NCBI GenBank assembly: GCA_016169945.1
Contig: JADLSH010000073.1
Span: forward strand, 124,001-188,000
DNA: 64,000 nt
Reading direction: 5' to 3'
DNA from: Trachythela sp. YZ-2020
Taxonomy: Eukaryota > Cnidaria > Anthozoa > Malacalcyonacea > Clavulariidae
In this document: one piece after another, positions 57,061 through 64,000 of the stretch
Layout of the letters: each line of letters starts with the position of its first letter
Numbering within the stretch: position 1 is the first letter of the stretch
The notes under the pieces: generated by a model
The model's database searches: none
The model's input: only the letters and a program-made list of their open reading frames with translations
What the model was told of the DNA's origin: nothing
Translations under genes and position numbers: made by a program

Positions 57061-57728
57061 TTAGATTGGGGCAAACTAAAAATATTCATGCGAAAACATT
57101 GCTTTCTTTAACATGTTTTCAAAAAGTAGGCAAATCAGGAAACCGATTGGCAATGGACTTAATTTATACTTCTGGGTAAATTGGTCGATTACAACGATGT
57201 TATGTGTGTGCAACATTTCCATACGTACAGGTTGAAAGTTAAAATGACAATATTTGGAAAACAATAAGCCAGTTCGGAGTTTCGACTGCGCATCCAAATG
57301 ACGCGTTCTGCATCGGGATAAAATTTCAGTTGAATCGTAACATGTGGCTGAGACTGGAAGATTTATAATAATTATGCAAATCGAAGTATTCAACTGTTCT
57401 ATCATTATTGAATATGCAAAAAGTTGCTATTAGTCAATCACAAGACACGATGTATAATGCTTTATAGAGCAACTCTGAATAATCGGGAATGCAACAAAGC
57501 TATTGATTACTTATGATCTTGCTAGTCAAATGGTAGTAATGGTAAAATATTTGTTGACTTGGCCGATTCCCTTTAAAGTTATTCCGAAATTTATTAATGT
57601 TGACGCCACAAGAGGAAACACTTAAAGGGACTACAATAAAAAAAATACTGTTTCGATTATTTGAAAGAACTTCTAAAATTATGTCGAAAATGATTTTACA
57701 TTTTTCACTGAAATCATTATAAATCTGT
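57061..57728. other. Upstream intron of SLC6, no exon seen
   Basis: I looked on - for the TM1 exon (coding for a GxxWRFPY motif) from here to the end of the window and did not find it. The sequence is AT-rich and noncoding. Confidence 0.5.
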
Positions 57729-57982
57729 GAGCTGTCCGCCATCTTGGATTATTGTGGATGTGTCGAGGATATGCGAGTTAAGTCACAAGCAAGGTTACAT
57801 AAATTGTTTACCCAGATATACAATGGTCATTCTGAACACTAAATTGTACTCCGACTACTTCGGTCACTATTTCAAATTGTCATTTGCTCACCTAGGAGTA
57901 GTTCTACGGCTAACCCTGCTCTTGACGTAAACAAAATCACTGTTAATGAGATCAAAAATTAATTCAAGATGGCGGACAGCTC
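57729..57982. mobile_element. MITE with GAGCTGTCCGCCATCTTG tips
   Basis: GAGCTGTCCGCCATCTTGGA and its inverse, CAAGATGGCGGACAGCTC, are 254 bases apart. No clear target duplication was found, and the outer sequences remain partly complementary, so the true ends may lie further out. Confidence 0.75.
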
Positions 57983-58343
57983 ATTGTTTTCAGTTAAAAC
58001 ATTTCAAGAACTAAGCGTAATCATAGTTAAGGCTAGCCTGCTCGCAGACGTTGTTAAAAATTACAAACGTCTGCTGAACCGAGCAGCAGAACGAGTTCTG
58101 CTATTTTTCCCTCAACCAATCAGAATTTACCTTCCAAATTCTGGAAAGTGACGTTTTGCGGTACGTTGAGCATAATTAGCATAATTTTAAATTCAATATG
58201 CATATGGAGTTCAACGAAGCTGTGAGCAAGGTTCGCGAGCTATTTCGTATCAACAATATACCATAATTATTCCTTTAGTATACTAAACTTATATGATGAC
58301 AAAGGTTCAAAGCAACATTTTTTCAACAACCTATGGCTATGTC

Positions 58344-58712
58344 CAGGGCCGTCCCTACGGGGGGGTTTGGGGGGTTGTCACACCCCCCCAGAAATTATAT
58401 TTGGAGATTCAGTCAGTAGTAACACATAAAACAGAAATTGTGCCTGCAAAACGAGGAATAGAAAACGAAATGTTTTAAGAAGGTAATTTATAGGCAGGGA
58501 AAATGTTTTGTACCTTAAATTAAAAGTTTGGAGTGGGTAAATAGCATTAGAACAATGTTTATAGTCCGGGAAAATTTTTAACCCCCCCCGTCGACAATAA
58601 AAAAAAGAATTTTATAGAACTAAACTACAGCCAGTAGTCGGTACAAGTTCGTTTGGCAGTCGGTTGAAAGGACCTTACACCCCCCTTGAAAAAAATTCTG
58701 AGGACGGCCCTG
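58344..58712. mobile_element. hAT-like MITE, 369 bp
   Basis: Tips CAGGGCCGTCC and GGACGGCCCTG are inverted, with adjoining C/G-rich runs. The flanks GCTATGTC (58336-58343) and GCTATGAA (58713-58720) match at 6 of 8 positions, consistent with an aged 8-base duplication. Confidence 0.75.
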
Positions 58713-60489
58713 GCTATGAAGTGTAAATTTGTTTTCCAGTGACGTACAACAACTGGTTCAGTGTTTTTCAGTGAAATTCCTCCAAATATTAAGAACTATT
58801 TTATCCATAATAGTTGGAAATATTTTCTGAAATTATTGAAGTATGGGTGATTTGAAAATTGACACTTTAATAATAGAAAGAGAGTGGACATGGATCAAAT
58901 GAAATATTGACGACCCCCAATAAGTTGGTGTTATATTGAACAGCCTCGATCTTCAATAAACCCAGTCTTAATCATTCAGGGCAACTTTGAGTCATGAATT
59001 CGTTTATCCCCGGACAAATATATATAAAAACTGTTACTTATATCGTTATAACTAGGTGTCTTAAATAAAAACATGTTTCTAAGGTTTCTGGTAGGACCCT
59101 GGCCATATTATATAACTAGGTATTAACAAGAATGTAAATATAGTATGTTACGATATGTTGGCAAATAAAAAATAAAAAAAAGAATAATTTCTCAAAGAAC
59201 AACGCATGCAGATCGGTAAACCAGTAGCCTATAAGTGGTCGTGTAGTTCAATTGATCCATGCAGGTACATAATGCAATTTATTTTTTATCTATGGAAATA
59301 AAGAAATCTGATTTGCTAGCGAGCGTTTCAGAGCGGTCCGGATTTTTGCATTTGGCCCGCTCTGAAACTCATTCGGCCCGCTCTGGATTACGCAACAAAA
59401 CACAGGAGTGAAACAATTTTTAGATTAAAAAATCTACACAAAAAGTTCAAAAAGCTAGTCTAAGGATATTTAGAGTACAAAAATGAATTGCATCAACTCT
59501 AAAGGCTTCGTACTAAGCACGATGCGCCGAGAAAACTAATACATTTGTTTTAAATGCTCATGTATCTCAGTATTTGGCCACATTAAAGTTAAAAAAATAC
59601 AGTTTCAACAGATATCATAGAAGAAAAAACTTTTCTCCATACATAAAACTTAAAAACATGGACCAACTGTAGTGAAAACTTTTTAGAAAAGTGCAGTGAG
59701 CCACAGTTAAGCACTCGAGCTACTTTACCCAGATATATCTTATTGTGCTTAAATATAAATTTCTGTTTTTCACAGTTGACTCGATAGATCAATTGTCATG
59801 AATATGAATATGATGTGATCAGTGATGTTTTGCAAACTATGGAAGTGGGGAAACGGTCATGACAATCAATGGGTGTGGCCACTGGGCGTGGAAGTAAATT
59901 GGGCGTGGCCTCTGGTCATAAAATTAATAGGCTTGTCCTAGACATAGCTAGCCTGCTCGCAGCCGGAAATTTGGTTACATGTAAACGGAAATTCAGGCTA
60001 CGAGAATGACTAAGACATAGCATGTAACGGCATAGGTATGTAACGGCATTGAACTCAAAATCTTAGGACCGTTTCAGACGTCGCTCCACTCATGCGCCGA
60101 ACTTAATTGTATTAGGTGCGACGCTGGAGCGACACAAGAGCGACAGTACGTGATTCAAACGGCGTATAAAATATGATGTTGTTGACGAGAGAGGAGGGTA
60201 ATTCGCGGGGGAATTTCAAATACAATTCAAAAATATGTAAAAGTGGCTAATCTAATCCTAACAAATTACAGTAAATTTTGATTTAGGTTCGGCACATGAG
60301 TGGAGCGGCGTATGAATCAATGTCGCTCTAACATCGCATAATGCGACAGGCTCTGTCGAACTTCTGCCAAACTTATGTCGCTCCAAATCTGCCGTACCTA
60401 ATTGATTCATACGTCGCTCTTCTGTAGCACCTAAGGTGATACTGCTGCTACGTCTTTCACGGCTTCGAGTTATTCGATTTGGTCATCTT
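58713..60489. other. Noncoding region with MITE debris
   Basis: It contains a GCTAGCCTGCTCGCAG phrase at about 59948 that also occurs at 58031. A self-complementary cluster of GAGCGACA/TGTCGCTC-type words (60070-60420) looks like the ends of another MITE. No gene is seen. Confidence 0.45.
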
Positions 60490-60774
60490 GAGTTTGAATA
60501 ATGGTCGCGTGTCGCGGGTTTTAAGTCGCGGGTCGCGGGTAAAAGGTCGCGGGTAAAAGGTCGCGGGTAAAAAGTCGCGGGTCGTAATAAAACTTCAAAA
60601 TGTATTTTCTTGAGTCGCGGGTGGAAAAAATCATTTTATTACTTATTTATTAGTATTATTTCGAAGCGAGTATTATTACAACGCGTCGTTAATACTAACA
60701 TCTAGTTTTGTAATGCAAATTATACAAAATATTCCATACAATTTATTTCCGCGAAGATGGTTTAAAATACTTAC

Positions 60775-60931
60775 CAGTCTTCCTGGGATTTGACTTCCAA
60801 ATACTCGTAGGTGACGATGTCTCGAAATTTACAGGCAGTTCGGACACATTTTGCGACGCATTTTCTTGATGCCGAAACGACTCATTTCGCAAATCGCTTT
60901 TTGAACTTAAACGAAAGACCTTGTGCTTCAA
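60775..60931 (-). other. Possible exon on - inside the MULE
   Basis: An ATG at 60931 opens a Ser/Asn-rich frame (RNESFRHQENASQNVSELPV). It runs to AGGAAGACTG followed by GTAAGTAT, a strong donor consensus at about 60774. If real, this is a captured or element-encoded first exon; no partner exon was found. Confidence 0.3.
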
Positions 60932-61126
60932 TTCAGTTTCGTTTCACAAATTGTTATTTACATCCGCGATTTGGTATTTATTGAGTATGGAGAGAATTTG
61001 AATATATGAGAGTGCAGACGCATAAATTGTTTTTGCAGAATTCATGAAACCTAGCACCAGAAAATGATGCTAAATTGCATATGTTAAGCGCGGTATAGTG
61101 CGATATCTTATTAATAGTATTATTTA

Positions 61127-61486
61127 ATGCAAAATGATTATATCGTTATGACAAGACCAATATTCCCACAACTGCCTTACATTCGGGCTCAGCTTCCCTC
61201 CACCTCTACTTCTCCTTCCCCAATATGGCATTCAGGTCTGTCGCCGCACCACTACGAACTTATTGTTTTACCAACAAATGTTCGAAGATGTTATGGCTGC
61301 AACTGCGAGTTGGTAGATAAATATAGACAAGAACCATATAACATTATCGTGAAGCACGTTGATAGACGGATAGTGCAAAAGAATCCTGTTACACATTCCT
61401 ATATTTATAGTGTTGATTTCAGTAATACATATTACCACCCAATTTCTGACCATATCAGGCGCAAAAATCCGCTATTCACTGTTTAG
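61127..61486 (+). CDS. 119-residue Cys-containing protein fragment within the MULE
   Basis: After a Pro/Ser-rich start (LPSTSTSPSPIWHSG) it reads YELIVLPTNVRRCYGCNCEL, then YRQEPYNIIVKHVDRRIVQK and a Tyr/His-rich end. A C-x2-C unit followed by a (P)YxIIVKHxxRR block resembles a short C-terminal module I have seen in invertebrate transposon proteins, near zinc-binding domains. It may be the last part of a deleted transposase, or of a captured host gene. The identification is tentative. Confidence 0.5.
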   Translation: MQNDYIVMTRPIFPQLPYIRAQLPSTSTSPSPIWHSGLSPHHYELIVLPTNVRRCYGCNCELVDKYRQEPYNIIVKHVDRRIVQKNPVTHSYIYSVDFSNTYYHPISDHIRRKNPLFTV

Positions 61487-62335
61487 TGAATTTAGCGACT
61501 CTGCGCGTCGCTCAGTGCTCTCCAAAAACACGTGTTAGAGAACAAAAACTTAAATATTCAGGTTGTTGGTTAGTTACAGTACTTAAAATGTTCCAGCATG
61601 TATCTATTATTTGCGATAATATGGTTGTTCTAAAATATTAAATTGGTGCATAACTAATTATAATAGTAGAAGTACAATCTATTTTAACCAAAGTCTTGTT
61701 TGAGTCTTTCAGAACTTTTTGACTGTTTACGCTTATAGTTCAGTATAACCACACATATTTTGATTAGAGGATTTTTGTCATGGTATAATTGTTGGTTTAA
61801 TATATTGAGATTATACTTTCATTTACGTTGTAGGCTTGTGGCGCTTTTATATAGAACCATTATATCACGACAAAAGGACCTTGGACAATGTTTCAAATTG
61901 AAGCAATCAACATCAAGTTGTTTATATACATGTACAACCCATCTCGCGTACATTGTTTTCTTGCCCGCTAATTGCCTATCATCAATTCATCATACAAATA
62001 AGGTTGCCCTGATTTTTTAAAAAAGAATTTTGAATAAATTTAAGAAAAAATGCACTGAATTCCTTTTTTTGGATCTGTCAGTGCCGCATTTTTTTGGATC
62101 TGTCATACCAATTTTAGCGTTGCCACTAAAGAATGAATGCTCGCTTCGAAATAATACTAATAAATAACTAATAAAATGATTTTTTCCACCCGCGACTCAA
62201 GAAAATACATTTTGAAGTTTTTTACGACCCGCGACTTTTTACCCGCGACCTTTTACCCGCGACCCGCGACCTTTTACCCGCGACCCGCGACTTAAAACCC
62301 GCGACACGCGACCATTATTCAAACTCGGTCATCTT

Positions 62336-62440
62336 TATCGGTTTCGCTCAATTTGTTGGCGTCGACATGTTCGTCAGCTTCGTCAATTTTGTCTGATAGG
62401 AGTTCTGTCTCTTGTTCGCCTTCTGAAATAGAATCATCAG
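62336..62440 (-). other. Candidate acidic C-terminal exon interrupted by the MULE
   Basis: On - the sequence after the splice-like CTATTTCAG (about 62427) reads acidic residues, SDKIDEADEHVDANKLSETD. It originally ended a few codons across the MULE target site (KDDQIE then stop, in 60480-60470). With the MULE present the frame reads into the TIR and stops after three codons. The coding status rests only on composition and the acceptor-like site. Confidence 0.3.
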
Positions 62441-62885
62441 GAAATCTCGTAAAAAATCCAATGATTTTTGTTTGGACATCTCTTCCGAGTTCCGACAACG
62501 GTCGAAAAGTTTAAAATTTATGGCTCAAGCTCGAGTTTTATACCTATCATGGATATTCACAGTAGCATTACATCATAATTTGACAAGACCTCAAGCAGAG
62601 CGCGTTGACAGATATAAACATGCTGCCTACAATACCAGGCATAACTCTCAATGACGCAATTTATAATGCAGGTTGAATGATATGATATATGATATTATCC
62701 CCAAAGAGGCTTTTCAAAGATAATTACATTAGGCCTATATGAATTAATATTATATATATATGCAAAAAGCTAACTTCCCTTGTGGTCGTTTGAGCCCTCT
62801 GGCCCCAAGACACTTCACGCATGTCTGGATGCGCATGTGTCTGAGTATTGTACCACATGCGCTTGGTGTGGGCAAGAGTATGGTG

Positions 62886-62893
62886 TATAAATA
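62886..62893 (+). promoter_or_regulatory. TATA-like motif upstream of each hammerhead
   Basis: TATAAATA lies 45 bases before the hammerhead core here and at the same place in units 2 (63169-63176) and 3 (63466-63473). It could be a Pol II core promoter inside the repeat. No Pol III box A/B pair was identified with confidence. Confidence 0.4.
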
Positions 62894-62925
62894 CGAAGTC
62901 ACTCGCATCTAGACTGCGTTACAAG

Positions 62926-62969
62926 CTGCACTGACGAGCCGTTGAACGGCGAAACATGCATGTCTGCAG
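62926..62969 (+). ncRNA. Type I hammerhead ribozyme, unit 1
   Basis: Stem I 5' strand CTGCA (62926-62930), core CTGACGA (62931-62937), stem II GCCG/CGGC with loop TTGAA (62938-62950), and GAAA (62951-62954). Stem III is CAT/ATG closed by GC (62955-62962), followed by TC. Stem I 3' strand TGCAG is 62965-62969. All conserved core bases (CUGANGA, GAAA, UH) are present. Predicted self-cleavage is after C62964 (GUC). Confidence 0.88.
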
Positions 62970-63208
62970 AATTGACTATATATGCTCCTTCACTTGTGTT
63001 GTTGAGCACTCTTTGAGGTTAATTGGTGGCTAATAAGCTATAATGCAAAAAGCTCACTTCCCTTGTGGTCGTTTGAGCATTCTGGCCCCAAGACACTTTA
63101 CGCATGTCTGGATGCGCATGTGTCTGAGTATTGTACCACATGCGCTTGGTGTGGGCAAGAGTATGGTGTATAAATACGAAGTCACTCGCATCTAGACTGC
63201 GTTACAAG

Positions 63209-63256
63209 CTGCACTGACGAGCCGTTGAACGGCGAAACATGCATGCATGTCTGCAG
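63209..63256 (+). ncRNA. Type I hammerhead ribozyme, unit 2, longer stem III
   Basis: The architecture is the same as unit 1: CTGACGA 63214-63220, stem II 63221-63233, GAAA 63234-63237. A 4-base insertion makes stem III CATGC/GCATG with an AT loop (63238-63249), a 5-bp stem instead of 3 bp, so pairing is preserved. Predicted cleavage is after C63251; stem I closes with TGCAG (63252-63256). Confidence 0.88.
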
Positions 63257-63505
63257 ATTTGACTATATATGCTCCTTCACTTGTGTTGTTGAGCACTCTG
63301 TGAGGTTAATTGGTGGCTAATAAGCTATAATGCAAAAAGCTCACACTTCCCTTGTGGTCGTTTGAGCACTCTGGCCCCAAGACACTTCACGCATGTCTGG
63401 ATGCGCATGTGTCTGAGACTCTGAGTATTGTACCACATGCGCTTGGTGAGGGCAAGAGTATGGTGTATAAATACGAAGTCACTCGCATCTAGACTGCGTT
63501 ACAAG

Positions 63506-63549
63506 CTGCACTGACGAGCCGTTGAACGGCGAAACATGCATGTCTGCAG
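63506..63549 (+). ncRNA. Type I hammerhead ribozyme, unit 3
   Basis: Identical in core and stems to unit 1: CTGCA 63506-63510, CTGACGA 63511-63517, stem II 63518-63530, GAAA 63531-63534, cleavage after C63544, TGCAG 63545-63549. Confidence 0.88.
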
Positions 63550-63782
63550 ATTTGACTATATATGCTCCTTCACTTGTGTTGAGACATGCGTGAAGTGTCT
63601 TCGGGCCAGAGTGCTCAAACGACCACAAGGGAAGTGAGCTTTTGCATTATAGCTTATAGCCATATATATGTAACTATAACTGTTAAAAATAACTAACTGA
63701 TCAACTAATATTACAAATATAAAATAATTAATGTATGAGTAGAAAAACTACTTGTTCAAAAACTCTTTCAGTAACTTTTGTC

Positions 63783-64000
63783 TCAAACAACGTTTGAACG
63801 AATGAACTGACTGACTAAGATCTTGTAATAAAAAGTTCGTTGCCCAGTGGTCGTTTTGAATAGCGTAATATTAAGTTTTTGAGCGTTCTTAGTGGTGCGG
63901 TTGGATACATCCTGACGTTTAATAAATTGGGAGGAAATATATGTGGGGACAAGGCCAGTCATACACTTGAAAGCCATAGTTGCGTTACGGTAGTACAGTT
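63783..64000 (-). pseudogene. CR1/L2-type LINE 3' end on -, cut by the window edge
   Basis: On - the frame reads LYYRNATMAFKCMTGLVPTY, then ISSQFIKRQDVSNRTTKNAQ and a C-terminal TTTGQRTFYYKILVSQF. The AxMAFKCMTGLxPxY block is a hallmark of the C-terminal tail of LINE ORF2 proteins. The element continues beyond base 64,000. Confidence 0.8.

Larger units (their letters stand above)
60490..62326. mobile_element. Mutator-like element (MULE), 1.84 kb, ~180-bp TIRs, perfect 9-bp target duplication
   Basis: The left TIR is 60490-60670 and the right TIR about 62140-62326, tip GAGTTTGAATAATGGTCGCG. Both carry multiple GTCGCGGGTAAAAG units (or the complement). GGTCATCTT occurs at 60481-60489 and 62327-62335. 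Long TIRs and a 9-base duplication are the signature of Mutator-type elements. The interior lacks a MULE transposase; it has one notable + frame (61127-61486). It is non-autonomous and apparently recent. Confidence 0.93.
62757..63660 (+). repeat. Retrozyme-like tandem array: three ~285-bp units with hammerhead ribozymes plus an inverted partial copy
   Basis: Units begin TGCAAAAAGCT(A/C)AC at about 62760, 63043 and 63331. They share TTCCCTTGTGGTCGTTTGAG, CATGTCTGGATGCGCATGTG, TGGTGTATAAATACGAAGTC and AACTGCGTTACAAGCTGCA-like sequence leading into a hammerhead core. Unit spacing between cleavage sites is 287 and 293 bases. The array ends with an inverted partial copy (about 63582-63650), so the last part can fold back. 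There is no protein-coding frame. Known metazoan retrozymes have this size, tandem form and type I hammerhead. Penelope-like element ends are an alternative. Confidence 0.85.

Noticed and set aside
60743..60931. Missing TM1 exon of the SLC6 gene
   Set aside because: The frame is Ser/Asn-rich and hydrophilic, without the hydrophobic TM1 or WRFPY motif, and it lies inside the MULE.
61760..62020. 86-codon frame on + inside the MULE
   Set aside because: Low-complexity AT-rich translation with no recognisable domain and no similarity to the neighbouring CxxC frame.

Overview
This is eukaryotic, AT-rich, intron-bearing and transposon-dense DNA. It most likely comes from a cnidarian, probably an anthozoan. 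Three things point that way. There is a secreted protein resembling the coral 'uncharacterized skeletal organic matrix protein 5' family. There is a member of an invertebrate family combining a beta-helix-like ectodomain, a Cys-rich linker and several membrane segments. The repeats are DIRS-like, CR1/L2-like, Harbinger, hAT and Mutator-type elements of the sort common in cnidarian genomes. No rRNA, CRISPR or bacterial operon structure is seen.

Layout. 1-2.5 kb: noncoding, with a 70-bp satellite and a perfect foldback MITE. 2.5-6.1 kb: a broken multi-membrane gene on + (frame shift, in-frame stop, MITE). 6.4-9.06 kb: a mosaic of locally repeated noncoding segments. 9.06-14.06 kb: a decayed CR1/L2-type LINE (coiled coil plus esterase ORF1, endonuclease, reverse transcriptase) ending in a TATC microsatellite. 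14.06-17.17 kb: a DIRS-like retroelement (SGNH ORF, palindromic 67-bp array, Gag-like zinc-knuckle ORF, frameshifted RT), cut off by an element with long inverted ends (17.17-18.97 kb). 19.27-21.05 and 34.06-36.40 kb: two copies of a dispersed duplication carrying the left end of a Harbinger element. 22.6-33.0 kb: a 5.2-kb tandem duplication, each unit with promoter, three-exon secreted-protein gene and poly(A) signal. The first gene copy is intact; the second has a 1-base deletion. 36.04-41.45 kb: a Harbinger element with a decayed transposase on + and a Myb/SANT-like gene on -. 42.76-56.98 kb: eight exons, on -, of an SLC6 amino-acid/neurotransmitter transporter. Its introns hold a 3.3-kb inverted-repeat transposon, two LINE fragments and several MITEs. 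The 5' exon encoding TM1 was not found and probably lies beyond base 64,000. 57-64 kb: MITEs, a 1.8-kb Mutator-like element with a perfect 9-bp target duplication, and a tandem array of three ~285-bp units that each carry a complete hammerhead ribozyme core (retrozyme-like). A LINE 3' end on - closes the window.

The likely functional host genes are the SLC6 transporter (partial here) and the first secreted-protein copy. The most notable find is the hammerhead-ribozyme array at 62.76-63.66 kb. Its three copies share the same core, and a 4-base insertion in the middle copy lengthens stem III while keeping it paired.
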